This document shows, piece by piece, positions 11,861 to 23,085 of a DNA stretch of 64,000 nt. Position 1 is the stretch's first letter; every line of letters begins with the position of its first letter. A program made the translations under genes and the position numbers. Below the pieces are notes generated by a model. It was not told the DNA's origin and ran no database searches. It saw nothing but the letters and a program-made list of their open reading frames with translations. The DNA is from Limonium bicolor (taxonomy: Eukaryota; Streptophyta; Magnoliopsida; Caryophyllales; Plumbaginaceae): the NCBI GenBank assembly GCA_023374045.1, contig CM041783.1, positions 98,739,298 to 98,803,297 on the forward strand. Reading direction: 5' to 3'.

Positions 11861-12226
11861 GTTGTTGATCATTGTCGGAGCTGAAGAGCAGGAACAGGGT
11901 AATTGGAGATGTTGTATAGCAATGAAGATGGTGTATGGTCTTATGGTAAGGTTGTGTATTTTCAGGTTTGGGTAGACTCTCACTTGTCGATGTTTATGAT
12001 TTATGGATTTAGTATGATGTATAGGAATTTCTCGTTATCACTGCGGTTAGCAGTTTGTTTATTTTGGAAGTTGGATGTAGTTTGGCTACGTTGCTCGCAT
12101 GGGCGAGTAATGGCCGGTGACACCCGAGTGAGTTTTGTAATTGTTGGTTATTTTCCGCTGCGAGACGTTTTATTTATTGCTACGTGAGAGATTATATCGG
12201 GATTGTGGAGAGGGGTGTTACAAAAG

Positions 12227-12254
12227 TGGTATCAGAGCGGAGTACCGCTCTGAT
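12227..12254 (+). promoter_or_regulatory. PBS of element A folded in a hairpin
   Basis: tggtatcagagc (12227-12238) is complementary to initiator Met tRNA. Bases 12231-12254 form a perfect 10-bp stem: ATCAGAGCGG, loop AGTA, CCGCTCTGAT. The 3' arm repeats the tRNA 3'-end sequence. Confidence 0.85.
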
Positions 12255-12455
12255 GACGAGATAATAGGTTAAGACAGTGAGCTTAGGACTTGGGAAATTA
12301 TGGGAAACATTTGGGAGGTACGAGACGATTCGTCTTAGAAAGATATTGTGTCTAGTAAACGCAAATTGCGTGACATAGTAGCCTTAAGGCAACTTAATAT
12401 CTATTGGTTGTGTCCGGTAATTTACCGAGTATTTATGTGACATACTGTACTACTG
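12255..12455 (+). mobile_element. Untranslated leader of element A
   Basis: Non-coding stretch between PBS and gag. It begins like the leaders of G and H and then diverges. Confidence 0.5.
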
Positions 12456-13083
12456 ATGTCTGGGGGAACAAGAGGGCATGGTAGTGGAAGAGGTGAAGGT
12501 GGTGACCCCGGCATTTCAGGAGTTGCTGAGACGGTTGCAGCCGTTCTTTACTCAGATAGGAGGAGCACCAGCCCACCCGCCACAGCCCAGGGGAACGAAC
12601 TGGCTGAAGTCAGTTGGCGAGACCCGACCACCTACATATTCAGGGGAACCAGACCCCGTAGCTTTGGAGCGTTACATTGTTGAACATGAGAAGGCCTATG
12701 AAGCTTTACAAGTACCTGACGACAAGAAGGTCGCCATTGCTGCTTTCCATCTGAAGGATGCAGCCAGTATTTGGTGGAGGTTGGTCAAGGACCAGCACCT
12801 GGCTACGCCCGACTTTTCGTGGGCTGCCTTTGTCGAATTGCTAAGAGGGAAGTACTACCCGGCGCATCTCAAACAGAAGAAGCGCCATGAGTTTGAGACA
12901 CTGACCCAAGAAGGTATGACCGTGGACGAGTATTACGCTCGATTCATTGGTCCGCTGGACTTCATTCCCGGTGTGGATTACTTAGAGACCGTGAAGGTCG
13001 AGAAGTTCCGGGGAGGACTATTATTTCGCATTCAGATGGCGATGGGTGCTACCCTCTACACTACCATCCAGGTGCTAACATGA
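12456..13083 (+). CDS. Gag (capsid region) of LTR element A, frame-broken
   Basis: The open frame 12478-13083 encodes a Ty3-type Gag: RPPTYSGEPDPVALERYI, KKVAIAAFHLKDAASIWW, FVELLRGKYYPAHLKQKK and MTVDEYYARF, which is the retrotransposon gag domain that forms the virus-like particle core. The natural start is probably the ATG at 12456, giving MSGGTRGHGSGRGEGGD, a Gly/Arg-rich N-terminus usual for plant Gag. That frame differs by one base from the main one, with the change near 12500. The main frame ends at tga 13081-13083, where the alignment to related Gags should continue. The coding trace resumes at 13143. The element is gag-only as seen; no protease or pol was found before the gap at 19252. 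Confidence 0.8.
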
Positions 13084-13142
13084 AAGCCATAAAATTCTTT
13101 ACTTACTACATTACCAATTAACTTTGTGAGAACTTACCAAGG
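13084..13142 (+). other. Non-coding segment splitting gag
   Basis: About 60 bp of AT-rich sequence separates two gag blocks. A donor-like gtgctaac lies at the upstream block end and ttaccaag at the downstream end, but no GT-AG pair keeps the frame, so it is either a broken intron or an insertion. Confidence 0.4.
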
Positions 13143-13256
13143 AGAGTCCAGGAGTGTTATGAGGCTGCCTCAAGGACGGAGCTAATGCTCCAGACTCGGG
13201 AAGAGACTCTTGGGGCAAAGAAGAGAAAGAACCCCGAAAGAGAGTCTGAGGATGGA
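13143..13256 (+). CDS. Gag continuation block, interrupted by solo LTR B
   Basis: The frame reads RVQECYEAASRTELMLQTRE and goes on to NPERESEDG, the usual segment after the capsid in Ty3 Gag. It is in phase with 17363 once solo LTR B and one copy of its duplicated atgga are removed. Confidence 0.7.
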
Positions 13257-15185
13257 TGAAATACCCCGTAGTTAAAAACAGTGATTAATTAGGCTAATTA
13301 TATTTTTAAAGGCTTAATTACACTTAAATAAATACGAGGGAACGAATCCCGAAGAAAACAGACCTTTAAAATGGGTTAAAAGCATAAACGAACCTCAAAG
13401 CGCGTTTTTCGAGGAAACCGGGAAAACGCGACTTTAAGCGGGTCAAATAGACTCGTAACAATTTTGGTCAACTAAATAGTCACTAATAAATATTAGTGGA
13501 GCTTTAGAACCAATAAAAATAATTAAACGAGAAAATTCCGGAAAACGGGTACCGGTTAGTAAAACTGTAACAACCGGTAAGTAGTGGGGTGAGAATGCAA
13601 ATAAACAAACTTAGTGTGTCCACTTTACAAATAAAAAATTAAAAATCTGTGTGTGTGTGCACATGTGGGGCGATTTTATAAGTCTCTCCCCCTCTCTTTA
13701 TTGTTCCTAATTCACTAGAGGACAAAGGAAATAAGTAAAAAGACAAACAAAACTCTCTCTCCTCACTCCCCTCACTCTCACTCACGCATCTCCCCCTCTC
13801 TTTCTCTAATTTCCCTCTTCTTCCTCTTGCACCTGCGACAGCCATGGAGAAAGGAAGGAGCTCTCTCAACTTCCTCCTTCTCTCTCTTTGAACACCCAAA
13901 CCTTCTCCAAACTCAACAAAAAATATACCATTGTAATCCCCTCGCAAAGGAGAACGTTTTCATCCTTTCAAAAACTCAAAAGCTCTACTTTCGTTTTTGA
14001 GGGTATTCACCATTTGAAGATTCAAGTCCACCATTAGAAGCACCTTCACCTCCTCTTCATCTTGAGGTAAAAAGAAATTCGAAAACCCATGGTTTCTAGC
14101 CCTTGTTTGCATTATAAGAATTTTTGGATTTTGAACTCTTGGCTCTTTGTTGCTCCAGCCGATTTGGCTTCTTTGGTGGGCTAGAAACATTGTTCTCTTG
14201 CTAGTCAAGAACTACATTCAACCATTGTGAGGTAATATCCTTGTCTAAACCCTAAAACATTAAATTCTAGGGTTAGTGCAAAAATGAATGTTAAATGGTA
14301 GTGTGTGTTGGTATGGTGGTGGTTGTAGTATTGTGCATTTTGTGAGGAAGAACCAAGAAGAAGGAAAGAAGAAAGGAGGAAGCAAGAAAGAAAGGAAAAA
14401 CTAGTAAGAACAAGGTAAAGTCTCTTACCTTGAACTAGTTTGGTGTCATGTAATGTAACAGTTTTTGAATTGTAAAAATGAGTAAGGAATTAAGTAATGA
14501 GTAGCAAGTGTATTGTAGTATAATGAAGAATGATATTGTAACAGTTTTGAAGTTTTAAATGAGTTTTAAAAGCTTGGGAAAACATTGGGTATTGAATGGG
14601 TATGTGTGCAGGATTTTATTGTTGTTGTAGTTGTATTGAGATGTGAGTATAATGTATTGAGTAAACAGGTGGTGAGAATCGTATTATGTGAGCTGAAATA
14701 ATGTGTGGAGTATGTTAAGAATATAGGGGAGACTATGCCCAAATTTGTGTAGAAAGATGAGGACTCAGATTGTTTAAGAAGAGGAAGTACTTGGAGAGTT
14801 GGAGATGAGTGTTTGTAGTTTGTAACAGATTTTGAAAGAAGTAAGTTAAGAGAATGGAACTAGGATGTGGGTAATGTATTTTGGATGCTAGGAATAGCAT
14901 TAGTTGAGGGAGTATTGGAGTATAAGAGTTGAGAGGAAAATCTGTAGCATAATGAGGAGAACTAAAATCGGTAGCATTAGAGTAAAGGAAAATAATGTAA
15001 GTGTTGAATAGAGATGAGGAGAATTTGTGTAGATTGTGTAGGAATGGGGTAACAAGCATGGTGGGTGGACTAAGGTGATTTAGGGTGTCTAAATAGTGCT
15101 AAATCATGTGGGGAAGTATTGGTAAAGATTGGAGAAGCAATGGGTAAAGAATGCAATTGAAAACAAATTTTAAAACTGCAGTACT

Positions 15186-15660
15186 GGGGCCGACCGGACC
15201 TGCGACCGGACTTGCAAGGTCGGTCGGGCCCAGGTTTACAAAGGCGGGGAAAGCTTCTGGAGTCGACCGGACTTGCGACCGGACATGCAAGTCCGGTCGG
15301 ACAGAAAAATTCTCCCGCCTGTAACCTACTGGAATGGACCGGACTTGCGACCGGACATGCAAGTCCGGTCGGCCAGAAAAATTTCCGTAATGTAACCTAC
15401 TGGAATGGACCGGACTTGCGACCGGACATGCAAGTCCGGTCGGCCAGAAAAATTTCCGTAATGCAACCTACTGGAATGGACCGGACTTGCGACCGGACAT
15501 GCAAGTCCGGTCGGCCAGGAAAATTTTCGTAATGTAAGCTACTGGAATCGACCGGACTTGCGACCGGACATGCAAGTCCGGTCGGGCCAGGAATTTTCGG
15601 TGCAGATAGCTACTGACTTGGACCGGACTTGCGACCGGACTTGCAAGTCCGGTCGAGTCT
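15186..15660 (+). repeat. Seven-unit GC-rich hairpin array in LTR B
   Basis: The unit of about 72 bp holds gaccggacttg, cgaccggacatg and caagtccggtc, so each unit forms an 11-bp stem. Units start near 15190, 15263, 15334, 15407, 15478, 15547 and 15620. The units are joined by a spacer with cagaaaaatttccgtaatg. The array is followed by a poly(A) run of about 23. The 106-codon ORF over it is a by-product. Confidence 0.9.
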
Positions 15661-16008
15661 TCAAAAAAAAAAAAAAAAAAAAAAAGAGTATTTTTATAAT
15701 ATGATTATAGCAATCATATGGACACGTATATATACATATATATGCCTATATACACATATGCATGTACATGTAGTAGTACATAACAAATGAAATAGTAAAG
15801 GTAAGAAAGTAAAAAAATAAGAGTAGTGAGAAAGGAATGGTTTAATAATCAAGTAAGAAAGTAATGAAGTAACAAGTATACATTGTAAGTGCCAATGTAG
15901 GAGCAAGTTAGATCAATAACAGATCATTGATCATAATACTCCATGTGTGTATAGGAATTCAATAGTTGATCATCAAAGGACCCGGTAGAACGTAAACGAC
16001 GGTGAACG

Positions 16009-16901
16009 GTATGATTTCTTCATGCCCTGTATCCTAACTTGGTTACCCCGATTTGTGTGCTTATGTGATCACCAACAAGATAAATGCATGAATCGGATTT
16101 ATATTGCACATAAATGTGTTTGAACCATTTTGTTCTTGTTGTATTCTTCTTGAACAAACAGTTTGTATAATGCATAAAATGTACGTATGAGAATGAAGTG
16201 TATGTGCAAGTATGAGTACTTGTGTATTGTAGGTATGTATGGAAAGTAAGTATGGACTTCTACTAATTCCTAACAACCTAACTCCTAACATGAGTATTGA
16301 GTAAAAATGGAATGAGTAGAAGCCCGATATAGTTTCGGCCACGCGTGAGGATAAGGAACCACAAGAGGTTGGAACCGAATCCTGGCTATGATCTTTTCCT
16401 TGGACTAATTCCCTTTGTATGGGTAGCATCCTGGATTAGTGTGCCATCTCAAAGCCCGGTGGTGGGAGATAGTACTCCCTGCCCGGAGGTCATACCGACT
16501 TAACTGGAAGTAAAGTATGTAAGAATGCAAGTATTGTATTGTATTGGTCTTGACTATTGTAAGTCATTGACCCGGAGTAAAAAGTATCGAACACCCGATT
16601 AACCCGGGTGTGTAATAAGGCTAACAAGACCTTGTATGTATTGGAGAATTGTATCTCCGTGATGCGGTGAGTGTGGTAACTATGAATGAATGACTTGTAT
16701 TGTATTCCTTGTATGCATTGTATGTATGAATGCGTGATAAAACGAATGAATGTATTGTATTGTATGAAGCATGTATGTATGTATGAAACGAACCGCATGT
16801 ATACGACCAATTAGTTGGCGTACCCTCGCTAGTACGCGGGGTATGCGGTTATCATGTTCAGCGTAAGCTGACCCCCTCGGGGGAATGTTTTTACTCCACA
16901 G
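16009..16901 (+). promoter_or_regulatory. Intron-like segment in LTR B
   Basis: Donor acg|gtatgatttcttcatgcc, acceptor tttttactccacag|gtac; 893 bp. The conserved hairpins gcgtacc/ggggtatgcgg and the block ending in gctgacccc/ggggg lie 20-80 bp before the acceptor. Same position as in the other copies. Confidence 0.5.
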
Positions 16902-17010
16902 GTACCCGCGAGGCGTGAAGGTAGAGTAAGGGCAGCATGTGATTCTTTTGATGTAGTAGTAGTTTGGATGGTGTACCGAGTTGTACACGGCTAGAGCCTT
17001 TTGAGTAGCC

Positions 17011-17030
17011 GGTGTACCATGTGGTACACC
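17011..17030 (+). promoter_or_regulatory. Small hairpin ggtgtacc-atgt-ggtacacc
   Basis: A perfect 8-bp stem with a 4-nt loop. LTR C has the same stem with loop aagg at 30255-30274. Confidence 0.7.
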
Positions 17031-17362
17031 TTTTTGGGATGATGAATTTTACTTGGGTAGTAAGGAGAGGTTGTATAAACTCTTCATTTTTGGGAAGTAT
17101 CATTGGAATGTATTTCCTATATATTTTGGATACTCGGTAATCAATTGTAAACTAAGTATTTGGATTGTAAAGTAAGTAGTAGGTATTTGATTTGTTCTAA
17201 TCGTCAGACTGAGATGGTAAGTAGTATAGCCTTGTTGATCTTGGATGGTTAACGGCATTGTATCACCCGCCGGGAGTAAGTAAGTATTCCGCTGCGAACC
17301 TGGTAATTATGAGCATGATTAGAGGAGTAAGAAAGGATTAGCGGTTGGGGTGTTACAATGGA

Positions 17363-17884
17363 GGAGCATCTTCAGGCAATAGCCAGAAGAAGGGGAAGTA
17401 AGAACTTATTCCATTTCAGATTATTTATCATATTAAATACCTTAGGAATGCTGTCCCGAAACCTTAAATAGGAAATTCTTTCCAAAGAAAGGGCAGCAGG
17501 GTCACCAGGGAACAAAGGGAAAAGAGCCCGTCCTTCAGTTGACCGGCCCAGCTATAGATGCTAAGCCTCTAAGATCTGCACCTCCTAAGGGTGAGAACAC
17601 CTACCTCTTAAATTGAATTGTGACCTTAACCTTTAAATCATCAGATTGTAACTTGAACTTAATTACTACCATTAGGCACCAGACAGCCCCAGCGCCATTT
17701 TTACTGTAAGCGTTGTGGGAAAGACCATCCTGGGGTCGATTGCGAAGGCCGCAAAGTTGTCTGTCGGGGCTGCAAGAAAGAGGGCCATAGGGAATTCGAG
17801 TGCTGGATGAACCCTGAGAGCCGTAACTACAGGCCACCAAAGAATACTCAGAAGACCTTAGTTGGAGGATCTGGAGTACCATGA
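17363..17884 (+). CDS. Gag C-terminus with two zinc knuckles and two introns
   Basis: Three coding blocks stay in one frame only if two GT-AG segments are removed: 17398-17471 (gtaagaac...ttaaatag, 74 bp) and 17591-17675 (gtgagaac...ccattag, 85 bp). The joints fall in phase 2 and phase 1, and both restore uninterrupted frames. The last block encodes HFYCKRCGKDHPGVDC, a slightly short first knuckle, and CRGCKKEGHREFEC, a perfect CX2CX4HX4C knuckle, the RNA-binding nucleocapsid part of Gag. It then ends in a Pro/Lys-rich tail and tga at 17882-17884. Introns inside gag are odd for an element that copies itself through RNA; full-length RNA must escape splicing. The two intron sizes are normal for plants. 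Confidence 0.72.
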
Positions 17885-19251
17885 GGCGGTCAGGATGGCC
17901 AGACATCTACAGATGCTGGAGCCTGGAGAGGCAAGGGAGTAGGTAGGGCATGAGTACCCTGAACTCCATGAGACCGCTAGTGGAAAGACTTTTACTTACT
18001 ATGTATTGTACTTACCTCGGATGTTAAACAGACTTATGTTATAAGTATGTGGGAGTGTGTCATTGACCACTTGCCTTCTTGTGTATGACCTTTCAGATTA
18101 TGTGAACTCGATGCGAGTGACCTTGGAAACCTTGACGGATTAAATATATGAACAGGATGTTAATGCTTACATTATCATGTAGCCATAATAGACGACACAG
18201 AGTCAATGAGACAGGGGATTACTGAACCAGAATTTCCACCTGCATGGCGCACTTGCTATTGCAAGCGCTATGACAAAAAAACCACTGAAATTTCCATCTG
18301 CCTTGCGCACTTGCTACAACAACAACAACAGCAACTGCAAATGCAACTGCAACAACTACTACTTTTAGTCTATTATATGTAAAAAAAACAATGCTTTTCA
18401 AACTTTTTCATACAAACCTTGAGGTTAGAAACCTATACAACCTTGGAAGGACCGTTAGTCCAACCACTGCAACTGGAGAAACTATACAACCACTGTGATT
18501 GTAAACCAAACCAGTTTAAACATTTAGGAATTTTCAGACATGGCTTATTAGCCAAATACCATCAGTGTATACCCGCATTTAATGCTAATCACTACGAGTG
18601 ATAAATGTTTAATCCTTATGGACAAGCATACCCTTTGTAGATGCACCACCGTCAGTGAGGATGGTTGGGAAGTGGAGAGCCAAGTTGCTCAAACTATTAT
18701 GCAATCTGCAATACATCCAATTACATGGATGAGGGAAATATGAATTATGAATGTGATATGATCAGGATAAACAGGGAGGAAAAAGGGAATATGTATTGTA
18801 CTCAATGAGATTGAACTAGGAGGACCAAGTTTGCTAGATGTAGCACAAATTTTCCTTACACCGAGCTCAATAACGCTGGTTTATCACACAAATTACCACT
18901 GATGCCACGAAGGCAATAGCACTTATTACAGGAACTGAAAACCTGAACTATTAGACAAAAAAAAAAGGGAAGAGATGCAAAAAGTAGACAAAAAAAGGAA
19001 GAAGGAGGAAAAAAAAAGGATATCCATCACAGGGAGATTGACAACAGAATACTTCACAACAACCGTGTGACGGACATTATCAGTTTACTAAATGAGACAT
19101 GGGACGACCGCACTCCGTTAGGAGCATGTGGGCCTGACAGACTTATTTATGAGTTAGTCAGGTAAGTAGTAATGTATCAGTACGGTACCCCATGCAAGTA
19201 GACAAGTAGTGTTAGAAACACGAGAAGTAGTCAACTCCATTCTACGGACAG
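17885..19251 (+). mobile_element. Non-coding internal region of element A
   Basis: No pol motif was found. 18300-18360 holds caa/gcaact repeats. 19030-19251 is a block (tgggacgaccgcactccg, gtgggcctgacagac, agttagtcaggtaag, tcaactccattctacggac) shared with the internal regions of G (39600-39820) and H (47280-47480), which ties the three elements to one family. Confidence 0.6.
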
Positions 19252-19751
19252 NNNNNNNNNNNNNNNNNNNNNNNNNNNNNNNNNNNNNNNNNNNNNNNNN
19301 NNNNNNNNNNNNNNNNNNNNNNNNNNNNNNNNNNNNNNNNNNNNNNNNNNNNNNNNNNNNNNNNNNNNNNNNNNNNNNNNNNNNNNNNNNNNNNNNNNNN
19401 NNNNNNNNNNNNNNNNNNNNNNNNNNNNNNNNNNNNNNNNNNNNNNNNNNNNNNNNNNNNNNNNNNNNNNNNNNNNNNNNNNNNNNNNNNNNNNNNNNNN
19501 NNNNNNNNNNNNNNNNNNNNNNNNNNNNNNNNNNNNNNNNNNNNNNNNNNNNNNNNNNNNNNNNNNNNNNNNNNNNNNNNNNNNNNNNNNNNNNNNNNNN
19601 NNNNNNNNNNNNNNNNNNNNNNNNNNNNNNNNNNNNNNNNNNNNNNNNNNNNNNNNNNNNNNNNNNNNNNNNNNNNNNNNNNNNNNNNNNNNNNNNNNNN
19701 NNNNNNNNNNNNNNNNNNNNNNNNNNNNNNNNNNNNNNNNNNNNNNNNNNN
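19252..19751. other. Assembly gap of 500 N
   Basis: Exactly 500 N, a placeholder of unknown true length. Confidence 0.99.
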
Positions 19752-21207
19752 TATATATACATATATTTATATATAAAAGAAACAAATAGTAACTTAGGTT
19801 AAATCAAGGAATTAAAATTAATCTACATTTATATTAATTATATAATGTGGAAGTTAATATACTTAATTGAAACTAAGGAAAATACTTTATTTTATAAACC
19901 AAATATTAGATGTGGATATGTGTAAAAGTTAATAGAGGTAATTAAATACAATAAAACTCTATAAAGAATGTTTTAAATAAATCCTAATATATATATATAT
20001 AGATAACAAAAAAAATGAAGGAAATAAAATACCTTATAGGAAATAAAATATAAAGGAATTAATAAGTTAAATTAAACCTATACATAATACTAATTAAAGA
20101 ATATTATATGGGGTGGTATTAAATTATGGTTATGAAATTTAGCTTAAAGAGTTACCTTTGAATTTCTAAGATTTATATAAACCATATGAAAATACATATA
20201 TAATATTATTTGTTAATGACTAGAATGTACATCGATAATTGTATTAGGTAACTAATAAGTTAAGACTTAGGAATATTTGTAATTTGATTACATAAGTTGT
20301 GACACCGATAGATCTTATTATATAATGAAGTACTTTCACATCTAAATGTGAAGTGGATTAATAAGTAGGGATTTAATCATTTCACAACATTTGTAGTATT
20401 GAATAATAACTTAATGTTTTACGATAAAATCTTGAAAAGGATTATGATGTAAAACTATAATACTATGATTAGGAAATTAATCTAAATAATAATCTGTAAG
20501 TTTCTTAGAATTAGATAAGCCATATAAAATACATTTATTACCAATGTCCAGAATGTGAGTTTATAATTAAGTGATGTATTTAGTAGTTAAAACTTAAAAA
20601 AAAGGTTTGTAAATAGAAATTAGATATTTAAAACTTTGAACCTTTAATCAGATGGAACTAAGTTACATAAGATATTATATTGTTATACTTTATGGCAATG
20701 GAAATATTAATATGTTATTTGAATGTAAAATATGAGAATTTTTCAGAATAGATGATCTTATTAAATAATTGACAATTTCACTTATGAATGGGAATTTAAT
20801 GCTTAGATAAAGTTTACCTTATGTTAAGATATAATGTTTATCTTGAACATAATAAAGGAAAATAATTTATTATGTTATTCCTTTGAAACCTTAGGTTTTG
20901 TAAACAATCAAAAATGTATTTAAGACATAAGTTTATTAAATTTTAGTATAAAGGGATTATACATAGTCTATAGCGAGAATGTGTATAAAAATAAAACATT
21001 CAGGAAATTAAATGTAAGTAATGATACATAAGAGGTTATCTTAAAACACCTTATTATATAGGTAATAATTAGGCAAATAATATACTTTTTGAATACTAAA
21101 TGTAAGAATTCGATAAGTCTAAGTTAGTTAATTAAAATATAGTTATTTCAAGATGAAAAGTAATTGAATATCTTATGACAAGATTATTAAAGGGTTGTAA
21201 TTAGAAG
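19752..21207. repeat. AT-rich region with degenerate repeats of roughly 0.37 kb
   Basis: Related segments (ctttgaatttctaagattt...aaccatatgaaaatac...agaatgtacat) recur near 20150, 20500 and 20880. No coding sequence was seen. It resembles the AT-rich middle of LTR-A in composition and may be a diverged LTR remnant. Confidence 0.4.
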
Positions 21208-21764
21208 TGAAATACCTCGAGCTTAATTATAGTGATTTAGATTATTCTAATAAGTATTTAAGGGCCTAATAGTGCCTAAGTAATTTTGGTAAGGAAAATA
21301 AATCCAAAAGAAATGAAGAAACGCTTAAAAAGCGAAAAACGCTAAATGAGCGTTATATAACCATAGGAGGTACGAGACCTCGGTTAGAGTATTATGTGGA
21401 TTCCTAAGGCTTTATCATGCCTAATTAATATACGGGAATGATTCCCAAAGAAACGGTTCCAAATAATGTGTTAAAACGCTAATAAAGCTTTAGCTCACGT
21501 TTTTGAGAAAACCCGAAAACGTGACTTTGAGTGGTCAAATGAACCCGTAAAAATTATAGTTCATTAAATAACTATAAATAAACATTAATGGAAGCTTAAG
21601 AACCATTAAAATTAAAGAACGAGAAAATTTCGGAAAACGGGCCCGGTTAGTGAATGGTGCTAAAACCGGGCAAATTAACGAGCGTTTTCTATAAAAAAAA
21701 ATGAAAAAACGCTCCAACATGTATTACTATGTGGGGGCCAGGTTTTAAAAGTTAATTAGCTCCC

Positions 21765-21998
21765 CACACACACACACACACACACCCACACACACACACA
21801 CCACACACACCCACACACACACAACACACACCCAACACACCACACCACCACACACACACACACACACCACACACACACACACACCCACACACACACACAC
21901 ACACACACACCCCCACACACACACACACCACACACACACACACACACACCACCACACACCACAACACCACACACACACACCACACACACACACACACA

Positions 21999-22040
<42 letters not shown>

Positions 22041-22060
22041 ACACACACACACACACACAC
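21765..22060. repeat. Imperfect (CA)n microsatellite of about 300 bp
   Basis: Runs of cacaca broken by cccaca, caccac and caacac. It sits where LTRs B and G have only short ca or gt runs, so it is a local expansion in C. The three Cys/Val ORFs on the minus strand are artefacts of it. Confidence 0.95.
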
Positions 22061-23085
22061 TAGACCTAGCTTAAGAAGAAGTCAAAAAGTAAAAGTAGAA
22101 AAAGAAGGACTTAGTACATAAAGTAAAAGAAATACTCTCTCACCTCTCATTTCCCTCTTCTCTCTCTTCTTCCTTCTTTCCCCACCATGAGCCCACCCTC
22201 CTCCCTCTGGTTGCTGGCGATTTTGAAGCTCCCAAAGAAGCTCCAATGCTTCCTCTCTTATTCTCCATGCTCTAGCTTCATTAAAGCTTCAATCACAAAA
22301 ATAAGTACATATTCTTCATCTCCTCATCATTCTCTATCATTCTCTCTTTCAAAATCCAAAAATGAAGAACTTCATCTCCTGGGTTTTGCCCATTTGAAGA
22401 GAAAATGGTACCAAATTGAAGCTTGGAGTCTCCTCTCTCCATTAAGGAAAAATTTCCATGAAAAACTCAGGTTTCCTCCATTTCTTAGTGTGGCCAATTT
22501 TAGCCTCTAATGGAGCTCTATTTTTCTCTCTCTTTTGAGCATTATTCCAACCTTCCAATGGTGGTGGGATCACCTTCTTGAATCAAGGGCTAAAACCCCT
22601 CTTAAAAGTTCCAAAAACGTAAACCCTAACTTGTGTGTTCTAAGCCTTTCTTTGAATTAGTAAATTCTAAGGGTTAGAGTTTTCATTGCATTCTTTTTGG
22701 TGTAATGTGGGTGTTGGGATGGAGTTTTGTAACACCCCATCCAACAACCAACACATAATAACAATCTGCAGCGGAAACTCAACTCATCACATTACTTATT
22801 CCAATGGTGTTACACGCCGTTAACCACCCACGTGGCTACAAGGCTAATATATGTACAATTGTATCGGTCTGATGGACTAGATTCCGAGCAACTACACAAT
22901 ACAATACTCAATCCATCTTCAACATTTATTATATACATACACTCCCCCTGTACCGAGTATTTACAACTACCGCCGATAACAACTCGGTCTTACTACGCCT
23001 ATCATACTCACGCCATTTAAATGGCTACCCATGTGTAAACATCTGCCCGTCCTACTCTCGAACGGTTTCCACCAGCTCCTTGTAC

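Larger units (their letters stand above)
6565..12222 (+). mobile_element. LTR-A: 5.66-kb LTR of the long-LTR family
   Basis: It starts tgaaataccccaaac and ends ggggtgttaca, giving TG...CA ends with matching short inverted repeats, and is followed by a PBS and gag. It shows the family plan: a pyrimidine-rich leader (about 7400-7570), repeated aaggtaaaa segments, a long AT-rich middle (8500-10400), the intron-like segment 10644-11860, and ttccgctgcg about 60 bp before the end. It differs from the other copies in lacking the GC-rich hairpin array. The short ORFs 7201-7401, 7560-7787, 10726-10941 and 11903-12187 have no recognisable motif. Confidence 0.75.
13257..17357 (+). mobile_element. Solo LTR B (4.10 kb) of the long-LTR family
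   Basis: It runs from tgaaataccccgtag to ggggtgttaca and is flanked by identical 5-bp target duplications, atgga at 13252-13256 and 17358-17362. No PBS or internal sequence follows; instead the interrupted gag continues. This is what remains after recombination between the two LTRs of a full element. TATA-like ttttataag lies at about 13675 and a ct-rich leader at 13735-13870. Short ORFs inside are artefacts. Confidence 0.93.

Noticed and set aside
15212..15532. Repeated-peptide ORF of 106 codons
   Set aside because: An artefact of the 72-bp hairpin array, whose period is a multiple of three.
15186..15660. Regular hairpin repeats that look like a CRISPR array
   Set aside because: The spacers are also repeated and the repeats lie inside a plant solo LTR; there are no cas genes.
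19154..19802. Long ORFs across the first N run (and the same at 52204-52929)
   Set aside because: They consist mostly of unknown bases. Only the flank at 52816-52929 shows real residues, and it is not recognisable.
21745..22060. Three Cys/Val-rich minus-strand ORFs
   Set aside because: Direct products of the CA microsatellite read in three frames.
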